Shown here: positions 1-9,289 of the stretch, piece after piece
Layout: each line of letters begins with the position of its first letter
Numbering within the stretch: the first letter of the stretch is position 1
Assembly (NCBI GenBank): GCA_904419295.1
Contig: CAJFRA010000015.1
Span: 1-48,727 of the forward strand
Direction of reading: 5' to 3'
Length of the DNA: 48,727 nucleotides
Source of the DNA: Candidatus Pseudobutyricicoccus lothianensis
GTDB lineage: Bacteria > Bacillota > Clostridia > Oscillospirales > Butyricicoccaceae
The notes under the pieces: model-generated
What the model was told of the DNA's origin: nothing
The model's database searches: none
The model's input: the letters and a program-made list of their open reading frames with translations, nothing else
Translations under genes and position numbers: made by a program

Positions 1-106
1 ATCTTGTGGTAGGAGATGATCACCAATCCACAGCATCCCTTACAGTGTAGCACAGCCCTTGGAGAGGGGCTTTAATAACTACTACTCTATAATACAAGGT
101 GAAGAA

Positions 107-1483
107 GTGAAAACCAAGGACATGACTCGAGGGCCGGCAGTAAGCCTCATATTGGGGTTCGCTATTCCTTTGCTGATCGGTAATTTATTTCAGCAGGTAT
201 ACAGCATGGTGGATACCTTGATCGCCGGTTATCGCTATGGGGATACCGCCATTGCCGCCATTGGCAGCACCAGCTCGCTGTCTTCGCTGATCCTGTCGTT
301 TGCCTCCGGCCTCAACAGCGGTTATGGGATCCTCATCAGCAGGGCCTTTGGCGCAGGACGGCAAAGGTTGGTCAAGCGGACCATCGCCGGGGCAGTGTTG
401 CTCAATGTGGCGATTTCATTGCTGCTGACAGCGGGGGCACTGGCGTTTCTACGGCCCATCCTGGGCTGGCTCCATACACCCTCCGCCATTTTTGACCAGG
501 CCTACCGCTACATTGCTGTCATTTTGGCCGGCTTGCTGGTGACGAATCTGTATAACATGTTGGCGGCTATCCTGCGGGCGTTGGGAGATAGCCGCACGCC
601 GCTGCTTTGCCTGGCCGCTGCATGCCTGCTCAATGTGGGGCTGGATCTGTGGTTTTTGATGGGGCTGGACATGGGGGTGGCAGGAGCTGCTCTGGCCACA
701 GTGATCTCTCAAGGCTGTTCGGTGCTGCTGTGCTGCCTGTGGATCGGCCGGCGAGGCCGGGAACTGCTGCCGGCATGGCGCGATTTCCGGCCAGAGAAAC
801 AGCTGCTGGCCGAAATGCTGCGCACCGGTTCAGCTATGGCCCTTATGCTCAGCGTGTTTTCCATTGGCTCGGTGATTTTGCAAAGCGCCATCAACGGCCT
901 GGGGCAGACCGTCATCACGGCCCATACGGCAGCCCGGCGGATCATCGAAATGTTGATGCAGCCGCTGTCTACCCTGGCTACGGCGACCGCCACATTCGTC
1001 AGCCAGAATTGGGGGGCAGGCCAGCGGGAACGGATCCGCAGCGCATTGAAAAAAGTGCTGGGCCTGGAGGTAGGATGGGCCCTGCTGGCCTGGGCTGCCG
1101 TAGGGGCAGTGGGGGAAGAGGCGATCCGCTGGCTGACCGGCACAGGCGATGGGCAGGTGATCCGCTATGGCGCCATGAGCTTGCAGTATAGTTTTGCCTT
1201 TTACCCGGCATTGGGCGTATTGTTGTGCCTGCGCACCGCCATGCAGTCCATGGGGCTTTCAGCAGCGCCGGTGCTTTCCAGCGGAATCGAGCTGAGTGGA
1301 AAGATCTTGGGGGCTTTGTGGATCATCCCCCGGTATGGATACCGGGGAGCCAGCCTAGTGGAGCCATTGACTTGGCTTTTGTGTGCCGCCTTCTTGTGCG
1401 CAGTGTTTTTGAACCGCCAGAGGGCGCTGTTGGCAGGGCAGCTCTGTCCGGCGGAAGGAAGATGTCCAACCGAGAATGGATGA
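107..1483 (+). CDS. MATE family multidrug/sodium efflux transporter
   Basis: A polytopic membrane protein of 458 residues, the usual length for MATE exporters, with about twelve hydrophobic segments in two similar halves. The N-terminal part has the family pattern: a start-proximal IPLLIGNLFQQVYSMVDT stretch followed by a glycine-rich segment. MATE proteins expel cationic drugs or metabolites using Na+ or H+ gradients; the substrate cannot be read from sequence. I chose the GTG at 107 because AAGGTG lies just upstream at 96-101; the upstream TTG at 59 lacks a ribosome site. It is monocistronic, closed by a strong terminator. Confidence 0.88.
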   Translation: MKTKDMTRGPAVSLILGFAIPLLIGNLFQQVYSMVDTLIAGYRYGDTAIAAIGSTSSLSSLILSFASGLNSGYGILISRAFGAGRQRLVKRTIAGAVLLNVAISLLLTAGALAFLRPILGWLHTPSAIFDQAYRYIAVILAGLLVTNLYNMLAAILRALGDSRTPLLCLAAACLLNVGLDLWFLMGLDMGVAGAALATVISQGCSVLLCCLWIGRRGRELLPAWRDFRPEKQLLAEMLRTGSAMALMLSVFSIGSVILQSAINGLGQTVITAHTAARRIIEMLMQPLSTLATATATFVSQNWGAGQRERIRSALKKVLGLEVGWALLAWAAVGAVGEEAIRWLTGTGDGQVIRYGAMSLQYSFAFYPALGVLLCLRTAMQSMGLSAAPVLSSGIELSGKILGALWIIPRYGYRGASLVEPLTWLLCAAFLCAVFLNRQRALLAGQLCPAEGRCPTENG

Positions 1484-1523
1484 GAGACCGTAGGCTGCGG
1501 GCCTGCCGGAATGGAGATAGCAA

Positions 1524-1555
1524 AGAGGACACGGCACAGCCGTGTCCTCTTTCTT
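1524..1555 (+). terminator. Rho-independent terminator after MATE gene
   Basis: Perfect 11-bp stem AGAGGACACGG / CCGTGTCCTCT around a CACAG loop, followed by a T-rich tract (TTTCTT). The A-rich 5' flank could let it also serve the convergent minus-strand gene ending at 1571. Confidence 0.85.
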
Positions 1556-1570
1556 CCCTTTGTATAACTG

Positions 1571-2437
1571 TTAAGGCAAGGTGATGCGTTTGCGGCTGCC
1601 CACCACCCGGAAATAGGGCAGCTCGGTTTGCAGCTGGTAAATGGCGGCCCGGGTGTCAATGCTGGTCACACAGCCGTCAAAATCCACATACAGGCGGAAC
1701 TGGTGCAGTTCGTCGGCAGAATCTTTTTTCTCCAGATGGATAAACTCCATGTTCTGCTTGTTGTCCGCCAGAACAGAGAGGGCTTCCGCCAGAGAGCCGC
1801 TCTCCGAAGACATGTAAAAGACTGCGCCGATCATGTTTTCCTCGCCGGGCACATACACCAGCTTGGGTGAAACGATGGCCAACAGCGTGCCGTCGGCTGC
1901 GGGCAGGATACGGTTGAGGTACAGTTTTTTGGCGTCCAGATGGTCGTAGAGCCAATCGGTCTTGTAAACGCCCCGCAGGGAAACGGCGCACCAGCTGTGG
2001 CGGCCCTGGGCTACATCTTCTAGGGCCTGGTCCACGGTGGGGGCCGTCACTGCTTGGGCGCCCAACAGGGTCTCCACATCCTCCACCAGGTCTGCCGTGC
2101 ACGCACAGGGGCCTTGGGGCAGCTGGGTCGTCATATCGTGTTCGTGGTTCAGGCGCAGCGATTCATCCAATTCCAGGAATACCCGGTACTGCCGGTTGCG
2201 GCTCATGCGCAGCAGCGCCTTCCACAGAGAACGGGCCTTGGATTGGAGCTCCAAAGACAGGCCGGAAGACATGCTGCGCAGCAGCTGCTGTTCGTCTGAA
2301 GCCGAATAGACCGATTCTCCCCGGCTGAGCTTGGCCCGGGCAATGCGGACAGACGCTTCCATGCGGCGCAGGAATACATCCTTCAGCGCTTCGTCGCAGC
2401 TTGCCACGATCTGCCGGAACAGTTCGATTTCATCCAT
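1571..2437 (-). CDS. Chorismate mutase / prephenate dehydratase-like protein with ACT domain, degenerate
   Basis: 288 residues. Residues 1-90 resemble an AroQ-type chorismate mutase helix (RRMEASVRIARAKL followed by a DEQQLL segment). The last 80 residues resemble the ACT domain of PheA proteins (GSLAEALSVLADN, then FIHLEKK). The middle is much shorter than a prephenate dehydratase domain: no GPxGTF-like N-terminal motif and no Thr-Arg-Phe catalytic motif. Usual bifunctional PheA proteins are about 360-390 residues. It may retain mutase or phenylalanine-sensing activity but is unlikely to be a dehydratase. The ribosome site GGGGGG precedes the ATG. Product by family resemblance; function uncertain. 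Confidence 0.6.
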   Translation of the reverse strand: MDEIELFRQIVASCDEALKDVFLRRMEASVRIARAKLSRGESVYSASDEQQLLRSMSSGLSLELQSKARSLWKALLRMSRNRQYRVFLELDESLRLNHEHDMTTQLPQGPCACTADLVEDVETLLGAQAVTAPTVDQALEDVAQGRHSWCAVSLRGVYKTDWLYDHLDAKKLYLNRILPAADGTLLAIVSPKLVYVPGEENMIGAVFYMSSESGSLAEALSVLADNKQNMEFIHLEKKDSADELHQFRLYVDFDGCVTSIDTRAAIYQLQTELPYFRVVGSRKRITLP

Positions 2438-2520
2438 GTGAAAACCCCCCGATTTTCAGCTATGCCGTACACCGGTCCCGTAGCCCTGGCGCAACCGCTT
2501 GCTGATACAATATATACATA

Positions 2521-2549
2521 ATTCTATAATTTAACCCCGGCAAAGTCAA
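2521..2549 (-). promoter_or_regulatory. Promoter for the chorismate-mutase-like gene
   Basis: On the minus strand TTGACT (2549-2544), a 17-base spacer, and TAGAAT (2526-2521). It points at the gene starting at 2437. Confidence 0.6.
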
Positions 2550-2579
2550 TGGAACCGGGCCGTCATTTGCGGCGGAGCG

Positions 2580-2608
2580 TTTACAAAATCCACCGGATTT
2601 GTTATACT
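2580..2608 (+). promoter_or_regulatory. Promoter for threonine aldolase gene
   Basis: TTTACA (2580-2585), 17-base spacer, TATACT (2603-2608), about 70 bases before the start at 2680. It is divergent from the promoter at 2521-2549. Confidence 0.6.
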
Positions 2609-2679
2609 TTGTTTGTCTAATTTGATGAGGAACGCCGGCCGGACCGGCTCCCAAGATGGAGAAAGCGAGGTAGATTCAA

Positions 2680-3708
2680 ATGGCGTATATCGATTTGCGA
2701 AGCGACACGGTGACCATGCCCACAGAAAAAATGCGGCAAGCCATGGCCCAGGCGGAAGTGGGGGACGATGTGTATGTGGATGACCCTACGGTAAACCGGC
2801 TGGAACAGACGGCCGCCCAGGTGCTGGGCAAAGAAGCGGCCCTGTTCCTTTCCAGCGGCACCCAGAGCAACCAGGTGGCGGTGATGAGCTGGACCAAGCG
2901 GGGCGACGAGATCATCGTCAGCGACAGCTGCCACATCTATGAGCACGAAGTGGGGGCTGTAGCGGTGCTGGCCGGCGCCAATATGCGCACGCTCCATTTT
3001 GAAGGGGGCATACCAGATGCGGCCATGATCGAAAAGGCCATCCGGGGCGTCGACATCCATTTCCCCGAAACGGCCCTGATCTGCATGGAAAACGCTCTGT
3101 CCAACGGCCGGGTAGTGCCGCTTTCGGTAATGGAGCAGGTGTATCAGGTGGGGCAGCGCCACAAGGTGCCCGTGCATTTGGATGGCGCCCGGGTGTTCAA
3201 TGCGGCCACCGCTCTGGGAGTGGATGTCAAACAGATCACCCAATACTGCGATTCGGTGTCCTGCTGCCTTTCCAAGGGGCTGTGCGCCCCGGTGGGCACA
3301 GTGCTGGCCGGCAGCCGGGAATTCATTGCCAAGGCCCGGAAGAACCGCAAGATGCTGGGCGGCGGCATGCGGCAGGCCGGCGTGATCGCGGCGCCTGCCC
3401 TCATTGCCCTGACCGAAATGACGGGCCGGCTCCGGGAAGACCACGACAATGCCAAATACATGGCAGAGCGTTTGGCCCAGATAGACGGTGTCCATTGCGA
3501 CCCCAGCCAGGTGGAGATCAACATGGTCTTCTTCACCATTGACCGGCCCCAGTCCCTGCGGGATGGATTGCAGGCCGCCATGCGGGAAAAAGGCATCAAG
3601 ATCAGCCCGGAAGACCAGGGGCATTTCCGGTTCGTCACAAACCACGATGTGACCCGGCAGGACATTGACAAGGCCATGGAAGCGCTGGCCCAGTGCTTGC
3701 AGGTATGA
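2680..3708 (+). CDS. ltaE: Low-specificity L-threonine aldolase
   Basis: A PLP enzyme of fold type I that cleaves threonine or allo-threonine to glycine and acetaldehyde. The 342 residues match the family length. The start IDLRSDTVTMPT is the family signature. His85 (CHIYEHE) would stack on PLP, Asp168 and Arg171 lie in HLDGARVFNA, and Lys199 in CLSKGLCAPVG is the Schiff-base lysine. KNRKMLGGGMRQAG is also conserved. It sits alone between a divergent promoter and the exported CAP-SLH gene 36 bases downstream, which may be read through from it. Confidence 0.95.
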   Translation: MAYIDLRSDTVTMPTEKMRQAMAQAEVGDDVYVDDPTVNRLEQTAAQVLGKEAALFLSSGTQSNQVAVMSWTKRGDEIIVSDSCHIYEHEVGAVAVLAGANMRTLHFEGGIPDAAMIEKAIRGVDIHFPETALICMENALSNGRVVPLSVMEQVYQVGQRHKVPVHLDGARVFNAATALGVDVKQITQYCDSVSCCLSKGLCAPVGTVLAGSREFIAKARKNRKMLGGGMRQAGVIAAPALIALTEMTGRLREDHDNAKYMAERLAQIDGVHCDPSQVEINMVFFTIDRPQSLRDGLQAAMREKGIKISPEDQGHFRFVTNHDVTRQDIDKAMEALAQCLQV

Positions 3709-3744
3709 GGGCTTGAAGTGAAACGAAAAGAGAGGAGAGGAAAT

Positions 3745-5298
3745 ATGAAAAGGATGCTTTCTCTGACCCTGCTGCTGGCGCTGTTCTGGAGTGTGGTTCC
3801 AAAAGCCGTTGCAGCAGGGTACCGGGACAGCGGCAGTGCCAGTGTGCCTAAAATGAGCCAGGCGGAGATCACGCAGCTGTTACGGCAGCATCCGTTGACA
3901 TTGCCAGAGGAGATGTTCGAGGCGGCACCATCCTGCCAGGCTCCCTATGCCCCGGGGCGCGTCAAAGATTCGGCCCTGGAGGCTGCGGCGGGCCGGCTGA
4001 ACGCCCTGCGGCAAATCGCCGGCTTACCCGCCGTGACATTGGATGAAGAGCTGTGCCAGCAGGCCCAATACGGCGCCGTGCTGCTGGCCGCCAGCGATTT
4101 CAGCCACACTCCCAGCCAGCCCAGCGACATGGATGACGGGTTTTATAGACAGGGCCGTGAGGCCACTTCCAGCAGCAACATTTATGCTGGGCAGACGCTG
4201 ACCGGTGCGATAGACGGTTTTATGGATGACAGCGATGACAGCAACATCGACCGGCTGGGCCATCGCCGCTGGCAGCTGAACCCACAGATGGGCAAAGTGG
4301 GCTTCGGCTATGCCGAAAGTGATGGGCGATATGGCTCTTATGTGGCAGAGAAGGTATTCGACAAAAGCGCCAAGACGCCGAATTACGATTTTATCAGCTG
4401 GCCGTCCTCCGGCAATTTCCCGGCGGAATTGTTCGGTGGCCACACCGCCTGGAGCGTTACGCTAAACCCGGAGCGCTATCAGACACCCGATTGGCAGGCG
4501 GTCACTGTGACATTGACTCGGCAGGGCGACGGAAAACAATGGACGTTGGACAAGGGCGACAATGGATCCGGTCAGGCGTTTTTCAATGTAGAAACCTCCA
4601 ACTATGGAGTGAACAACTGCATCATCTTCCGACCGGAAGGGATCGAGGATTACATGGGTACTTATACAGTAGAGATCGAGGGCTTGCGTACCCGTGACGG
4701 CACCCCTGTGGATGGCTTTGCCTATCAGGTCACATTCTTTGGTGAGGAAGAAGGCCAAGGGCAGACGGATGGCAGCCAGGCGACCCCCTTCACCGATGTG
4801 CCGGCCAATGCCTATTATGCCCAGGCGGTGGAATGGGCCGTGCACGAGGGCATAGCCCAGGGCACCGGCAACGGGATGTTCTCGCCGGATCAGACCTGTT
4901 CCACCGGGGAGATCCTCACATTCCTCTGGCGGAGCGCCGGCAGCCCAGAGCCCGGAGAGGGATCGGCTTTCCCAGATGTGCCCGAGGGGCAATATTACAC
5001 AAAAGCGGCGCTGTGGGCGCGGGGAAAGGGCCTAGTGGCGGGCACAGCCTTTGGCGCAGGCGCCCCCTGCACCCGGGGCGATACAGTGATATACCTGTGG
5101 AAAATGGCTGGGAGCCCCGCTGCGAAAGAAATGGCAGGCTTTCAAGATGTAAAAGCGGGAACAGAGCTGGCCCAAGCTGTATCCTGGGCTGTGGAAGAAG
5201 GCGTCACCCAGGGCACCGGCAAAGGCATGTTTTCACCAGACAGCATTTGTACCCGGGGCCAGATCGCCACATTCCTCTACCGGGATATGGCGCAGTAA
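3745..5298 (+). CDS. Secreted CAP-domain protein with three SLH repeats
   Basis: 517 residues. A Sec signal peptide (MKRMLSLTLLLALFW then AxA near residue 24) is followed by a CAP/SCP-like domain at about 75-200, with LNALRQIAGLP, GHRRWQLNP and MGKVGFGYAE. A beta-rich region follows, then three SLH repeats near the C terminus (DVPANAYYAQAVEWA, DVPEGQYYTKAALWA, DVKAGTELAQAVSWA). SLH repeats bind pyruvylated secondary wall polymer, so this is a cell-surface protein. CAP domains have varied roles and no enzyme activity can be assigned. The ATG at 3745 has the ribosome site GAGAGGAGAGG; the GTG at 3718 is less likely. Confidence 0.85.
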   Translation: MKRMLSLTLLLALFWSVVPKAVAAGYRDSGSASVPKMSQAEITQLLRQHPLTLPEEMFEAAPSCQAPYAPGRVKDSALEAAAGRLNALRQIAGLPAVTLDEELCQQAQYGAVLLAASDFSHTPSQPSDMDDGFYRQGREATSSSNIYAGQTLTGAIDGFMDDSDDSNIDRLGHRRWQLNPQMGKVGFGYAESDGRYGSYVAEKVFDKSAKTPNYDFISWPSSGNFPAELFGGHTAWSVTLNPERYQTPDWQAVTVTLTRQGDGKQWTLDKGDNGSGQAFFNVETSNYGVNNCIIFRPEGIEDYMGTYTVEIEGLRTRDGTPVDGFAYQVTFFGEEEGQGQTDGSQATPFTDVPANAYYAQAVEWAVHEGIAQGTGNGMFSPDQTCSTGEILTFLWRSAGSPEPGEGSAFPDVPEGQYYTKAALWARGKGLVAGTAFGAGAPCTRGDTVIYLWKMAGSPAAKEMAGFQDVKAGTELAQAVSWAVEEGVTQGTGKGMFSPDSICTRGQIATFLYRDMAQ

Positions 5299-5322
5299 AC
5301 ACATGTAGAAGAGAGGAACAGT

Positions 5323-5356
5323 GACAAGGGACGGATGGATTCCGTCCCTTGTGGTT
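5323..5356 (+). terminator. Terminator after CAP-SLH gene
   Basis: Hairpin ACAAGGGACGGA / TCCGTCCCTTGT (5324-5352) followed by GGTTTT. The U tract is short, so strength is moderate. Confidence 0.65.
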
Positions 5357-5368
5357 TTGCGGGCATGG

Positions 5369-5701
5369 TCAGGGCCGTACCTTTTCCACACGGCAGGCGG
5401 TCAAGGCAGAGCCAGGGTCATTGATGCTGCCCGTGTAGGTGATGCGCACAGTATCCCCCAGGCCGATGGCGTCGGTATTGACGCCGCTTGTGTAGAACAC
5501 ATGGGGGTCGATCTCACCTTCCCCCTGGGCGCAAAGCATCCAGTCGTTGATCTGTTCCACACGGCCCGTAAAGGTCTGGGGGCTTGTCGGGCTCTTGCTG
5601 GCCTTTCCAGGCGCATTGGGAAAGGCCAGCAAGGCCAGGACCAACAGGGCGCAGGCAGTCGCTGCGCCGAGCACCCAGGTATACCGAAGAAATCGTTTCA
5701 T
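5369..5701 (-). CDS. Small exported or membrane-anchored protein of unknown function
   Basis: 110 residues. A basic start (MKRFLRY) precedes one strong hydrophobic segment at about 8-28, then a Lys/Ser/Thr/Pro linker and a C-terminal beta-rich domain (TGRVEQINDWMLCAQ, GDTVRITYTGSIND) that looks like a small beta-barrel. A near-perfect ribosome site AAGGAGGT precedes the ATG, which supports a real gene. No family recognised with confidence; it resembles short exported DUF3221-like proteins only in general layout. Confidence 0.65.
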   Translation of the reverse strand: MKRFLRYTWVLGAATACALLVLALLAFPNAPGKASKSPTSPQTFTGRVEQINDWMLCAQGEGEIDPHVFYTSGVNTDAIGLGDTVRITYTGSINDPGSALTACRVEKVRP

Positions 5702-5779
5702 GGGGCGTACCTCCTTGCGGCGGAAAAAACCACCTATGGTTTGGACGCAGGAACAGCTGGAAAAGTTGAGGGAACAGGC

Positions 5780-5807
5780 AAAAAAACTCCGCCCGGTGTG
5801 GGCGGAG
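5780..5807 (-). terminator. Terminator of the cytidylate-kinase-like gene (minus strand)
   Basis: On the minus strand CTCCGCCC-ACACC-GGGCGGAG followed by seven T, directly after the stop at 5816. A textbook intrinsic terminator. Confidence 0.9.
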
Positions 5808-5815
5808 GCGGAAGA

Positions 5816-6430
5816 TCAGACCGCATGAATGGTTTCTAAATAATGGAGCAACATTTTGACTGCGCCATCCACGCCGGTGCGGCTGGTATTCAACGACAGG
5901 TCATAGAGTTTGGCATCGCCCCACTTTTGGCTGGTATAGTGGTAGTAGTAATTGGCACGGGCTTTGTCGTGCTTGAGCACGGTGCTTTTGATGTTGTTGG
6001 GGTTTTCTCCATATTCTTTGGTGGCCCGCTCCATCCGGTCTTCCAAGGGAGCGTGCAGGAAGAAGTGGTAGCAGTTTTCGTAGGCGCGCAGCACATAATC
6101 GGCGCAGCGGCCCACGATCACGCAGGAGCCCTCGTCCGCCATCTGGCGGATGACGTCAAATTGGGCCAGGTACAGTTTGTCGTACAAAGACAGGGTGTCG
6201 GGGCCAAAGGCGCCTACCCCAAGGCTGGTGGCCAGCGAATAGAGCAGGCTGTTGGTGGCCCGGGATTCGGCCTGGCGCAGCATCTCTTCGGAAAAACCGC
6301 TTTTTTCCGCAGCGATGGTCAGCAGTTTCTTATCGTAACAGGGCAGGCCCAGCGCTTCTGCCAATTCCTGGCCGACCAACAAACCGCCGCTGCCATATTC
6401 ACGGCTGATGGTGATGAGAAGTTTACTCAT
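5816..6430 (-). CDS. Cytidylate kinase-like family protein
   Basis: 204 residues with a P-loop-like start: LITISREYGSGG at residues 4-15, then LGLPCYDKKLL. This is the cytidylate_kin_2 pattern, in which the classical GxxxxGK loop is replaced by REYGSGG. VIVGRCADYVL and a HFFLHAPLEDRM segment are also typical. Family members are probably NMP kinases, but their substrate is mostly unproven. The ATG at 6430 is chosen because AAAGGAG lies six bases upstream; the ATG at 6448 lacks a site. Monocistronic. Confidence 0.82.
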   Translation of the reverse strand: MSKLLITISREYGSGGLLVGQELAEALGLPCYDKKLLTIAAEKSGFSEEMLRQAESRATNSLLYSLATSLGVGAFGPDTLSLYDKLYLAQFDVIRQMADEGSCVIVGRCADYVLRAYENCYHFFLHAPLEDRMERATKEYGENPNNIKSTVLKHDKARANYYYHYTSQKWGDAKLYDLSLNTSRTGVDGAVKMLLHYLETIHAV

Positions 6431-6634
6431 GGTATTCGCTCCTTTCATCCGCCCGGTGGACCGGGGCGTGAGTAGCAGCCAGGAGCCCGGAAAGGGACTG
6501 TCTGGTACTTATGTATAGTGTAGTACAAAACCCGGCGAGATGCAAGAAAAAATTAGTCAAAAACACCAAATGGCAAAGGGGCTCCAGAGACGGGAAAAAT
6601 TGCGGAAAAGCCCTGATTTTGCAAGCGCCGGCTA

Positions 6635-6663
6635 TGGACAGAACGGAGCAAATGTGATACATT
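6635..6663 (+). promoter_or_regulatory. Promoter with short 5'-leader hairpin for the TSCPD gene
   Basis: TGGACA (6635-6640), 17-base spacer, TACATT (6658-6663). The predicted transcript begins near 6670 and opens with a hairpin GCCGCA-AGG-TGCGGC at 6676-6690, which may protect the 5' end. Confidence 0.5.
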
Positions 6664-6718
6664 GATACAGATAAAGCCGCAAGGTGCGGCAATTTGCAGA
6701 CGAAGGAGGAATTGGAAC

Positions 6719-6982
6719 ATGGAAACGTTTACATACGTCCCCCGGGGCGTTTGTTCCACACAATATGTCATCACGGTGGATAATGAGAATAACCAGGTGA
6801 AAAATATAGAGATCAAGGGTGGCTGCCCGGGCAATTTGCTGGGGATCTCCCGCATCATCAAGGGCATGGATATCGACCAGGTCATCGAGTCTTTTTCCGG
6901 CGTGCCTTGCGGCATGAAGAGCACATCCTGCCCAGACCAGATCGCCCAGGCCCTGAAGGCCTATAAGGCGCAAAAAGCGTAG
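6719..6982 (+). CDS. TIGR03905-type TSCPD domain protein
   Basis: 87 residues. The motif STSCPDQIAQAL near residue 65 is the TSCPD signature, and GGCPGNLLGISRIIKG and VPCGMKS are also typical. Four conserved cysteines (near 10, 36, 58 and 65) suggest metal binding. The TSCPD domain also occurs at the C terminus of B12-dependent ribonucleotide reductases, where it has a supporting role; the free-standing protein has no proven function. The ATG at 6719 follows AAGGAGGA. It lies 37 bases upstream of asnS and may be co-transcribed. Confidence 0.8.
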   Translation: METFTYVPRGVCSTQYVITVDNENNQVKNIEIKGGCPGNLLGISRIIKGMDIDQVIESFSGVPCGMKSTSCPDQIAQALKAYKAQKA

Positions 6983-7019
6983 CGCCGCCTTATTCTAATG
7001 ACAGAAATGAGATGAGAAC

Positions 7020-8411
7020 ATGTCTGATGTGACCGTAAGAGAACTGCTGCGCCACCCGCAGGACCATGTGGGCCAGCAGGTGGCGCTGTGCGGCTGGGTG
7101 CGCACAGTGCGGGATGTAAAAGCCTGCGCTTTCATTGAGCTCAACGACGGTTCCGTGGTCAAAAACGTACAGGTGGTGTGCGGCAACGACAAGCCTGTTT
7201 ACGAACAGGCCAAGGCCATCGGCGTAGGCGCCGCCCTGCGGGTGCAGGGGCAGGTGGTGGAATCCCAGGGCAACCAAGCCATTGAGATCCAAGCCGAGAC
7301 CATCCTGGTGGAAGGGGAGTGCCCTTCGGATTACCCGCTGCAGAAAAAGCGCCATTCGGTGGAATTTTTGCGTACCATCGCCCACCTGCGCCCCCGGACC
7401 AACTTGTTCAACGCTGCCTTCCGGGTGCGCAGCGAAGCGGCTTTTGCCATCCACCAGTTTTTCCACGACAGGGGCTTTGTCTATGCCCATACGCCACTGA
7501 TCACTGCCAGTGACGCCGAAGGTGCCGGCGATATGTTCCATGTGACCACGCTGGACTTAAACAACGTGCCCAAAACAGCGGATGGACAGGTGGACTACAG
7601 CCAGGATTTCTTCGGCTCCCCCACGAACCTGACGGTGTCGGGCCAGCTGGAAGCGGAGACGTTTGCCCTGGCCTTTGGCAAGACCTATACCTTTGGCCCC
7701 ACGTTCCGCTCGGAAAACTCCAACACCAGCCGCCATGCGGCGGAGTTTTGGATGATCGAACCGGAGATCGCCTTTGCCGACCTGAAAGACAACATGGCCT
7801 TGGCCGAAGATATGACGAAATATGTCATCCGCCATGTGCTGGAGCACTGCCCGGAGGAGATGCAGTTTTTCAACTCCTTTGTGGACAAAGGGCTGCTGGC
7901 CCGGCTGACTGCTTTGGCCGAGACCGAGAAATTCGCCCACATCACCTATACCGAAGCCATTGAGATCTTGGAAAAGCACAAAGATCAGTTTGAATTCCCG
8001 GTGTACTGGGGCTGCGACCTGCAAAGCGAGCACGAACGCTATATCACCGAGCAGGTGTTCCAAAAGCCCACGTTCCTCACCGACTACCCCAAGGAGATCA
8101 AGGCCTTTTACATGCGCCTCAATGACGATGGAAAGACCGTGGCTGCCATGGATATGCTGGTGCCCGGCATCGGCGAGCTGATCGGCGGCAGCCAGCGTGA
8201 AGAGCGGCTGGATGTGCTGAAGGCCCGCATGGAGGAACTGGGCATGGAAGAAAAGCCTTATTGGTGGTATCTGGAGCTGCGGAAATACGGCGGCACCAAA
8301 CACGCAGGCTATGGCCTGGGCTTTGAACGGCTCATCATGTACCTGACCGGCATCAGCAACATCCGCGATGTGCTGCCTTTTCCCCGCACGGTGGGCAGCG
8401 CTGAATTTTAA
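7020..8411 (+). CDS. asnS: Asparagine--tRNA ligase
   Basis: 463 residues, typical for AsnRS. It has an N-terminal OB-fold anticodon-binding domain ([21 protein letters not shown]) and a class II catalytic core. Motif 2 includes [20 protein letters not shown] and motif 3 includes [15 protein letters not shown]. The [10 protein letters not shown] segment favours asparagine over aspartate enzymes. It charges tRNA-Asn with ATP in the cytoplasm. The ribosome site is weak (GAGATGAGAAC). It is followed after 21 bases by coaW, suggesting an asnS-coaW-aminotransferase operon. Confidence 0.96.
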   Translation: MSDVTVRELLRHPQDHVGQQVALCGWVRTVRDVKACAFIELNDGSVVKNVQVVCGNDKPVYEQAKAIGVGAALRVQGQVVESQGNQAIEIQAETILVEGECPSDYPLQKKRHSVEFLRTIAHLRPRTNLFNAAFRVRSEAAFAIHQFFHDRGFVYAHTPLITASDAEGAGDMFHVTTLDLNNVPKTADGQVDYSQDFFGSPTNLTVSGQLEAETFALAFGKTYTFGPTFRSENSNTSRHAAEFWMIEPEIAFADLKDNMALAEDMTKYVIRHVLEHCPEEMQFFNSFVDKGLLARLTALAETEKFAHITYTEAIEILEKHKDQFEFPVYWGCDLQSEHERYITEQVFQKPTFLTDYPKEIKAFYMRLNDDGKTVAAMDMLVPGIGELIGGSQREERLDVLKARMEELGMEEKPYWWYLELRKYGGTKHAGYGLGFERLIMYLTGISNIRDVLPFPRTVGSAEF

Positions 8412-8432
8412 ACCACGGGAGGCGGCGTAGCC

Positions 8433-9245
8433 ATGCCATTGACGATCGGCATTGACATTGGCGGCAGCACCACCAAGATCGTAGGCCTGCAGGATGGCCA
8501 GATGATCAGCCCCATCCGGGTGCGGGCCGATGACCCGGTGACTTCGGCCTATGGCGCTTTTGGCAAATTCTTAGACGAAAACAAACTGGATATCGAACAC
8601 ATCTGCCAGGTGATGTTCACCGGCGTAGGGTCTTCTTTTCTCCAGGGGGATATTTATGGGATCCCCTCCCGCAAGGTGGATGAGTTCCAGGCCATCGGCC
8701 AGGGGGGGCGGTTCATCTCGGGCTGCGACCGGGCCGTGGTGGTCAGCATGGGCACCGGCACCGCTTTTGTAGAGGTGCAGGGCAACGCCAGCCGCCATTT
8801 GGGCGGCACTGGAGTGGGCGGCGGCACCCTGCTGGGGCTGTGCGATAAAATGCTGGGCGTACGCAGCATCCCCCATATCGTAGAGATGGCGGAGCGGGGC
8901 GACCTGGCCCGGGTAGATCTGACCATCGGCGATATTTCCAGCACAAACCTTTCCAATATGAACGCTGAGACCACGGCTTCCAACTTTGGAAAGCTGAGCG
9001 ATGTGGCCTCCCAGGAGGATCTGGCCCTGGGTGTGTGCAACCTGGTGTTTCAGACCGTGGGTACCCAGGCGGTGTTTGCCGCCCGGGGCAGCGGGATGGA
9101 AGACATCGTGATGACGGGCAACCTGGCCCGGCTGCCCATGGCCCGCAAGGTGTTCAGCGATTTTGAGAACTTGTATCAGATGCACTTTATCATACCGGAA
9201 TACGCCGATTTTGCCACAGCCTTGGGGGCTGCGCTGGCAGGATGA
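8433..9245 (+). CDS. coaW: Type II pantothenate kinase
   Basis: 270 residues. The start GIDIGGSTTKIVGL is the phosphate loop of the acetate-kinase/actin-fold superfamily as in CoaW and eukaryotic PanK. VVSMGTGTAFVEV and HLGGTGVGGGTLLGL are type II hallmarks. It phosphorylates pantothenate in the first step of coenzyme A synthesis; type II enzymes typically resist CoA feedback. A GGGAGG site lies upstream. The next coding frame begins shortly after the stop, consistent with an operon. Confidence 0.92.
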   Translation: MPLTIGIDIGGSTTKIVGLQDGQMISPIRVRADDPVTSAYGAFGKFLDENKLDIEHICQVMFTGVGSSFLQGDIYGIPSRKVDEFQAIGQGGRFISGCDRAVVVSMGTGTAFVEVQGNASRHLGGTGVGGGTLLGLCDKMLGVRSIPHIVEMAERGDLARVDLTIGDISSTNLSNMNAETTASNFGKLSDVASQEDLALGVCNLVFQTVGTQAVFAARGSGMEDIVMTGNLARLPMARKVFSDFENLYQMHFIIPEYADFATALGAALAG

Positions 9246-9289
9246 TAGGAGCCCCCTTGGGGGCAACATATGAATGGAGGTTACGGATT

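Noticed and set aside
59..106. Upstream TTG start for the MATE gene
   Set aside because: No ribosome site; GTG 107 has AAGGTG at proper spacing and gives family length.
2617..3645. Minus-strand frame opposite threonine aldolase
   Set aside because: Same length as the real gene, composed of shadow codons; the plus strand is unmistakably ltaE.
5737..5828. Short plus-strand frame ending in a Glu/Lys-rich helix-like peptide
   Set aside because: No ribosome site, and its end is the terminator hairpin of the minus-strand kinase gene.
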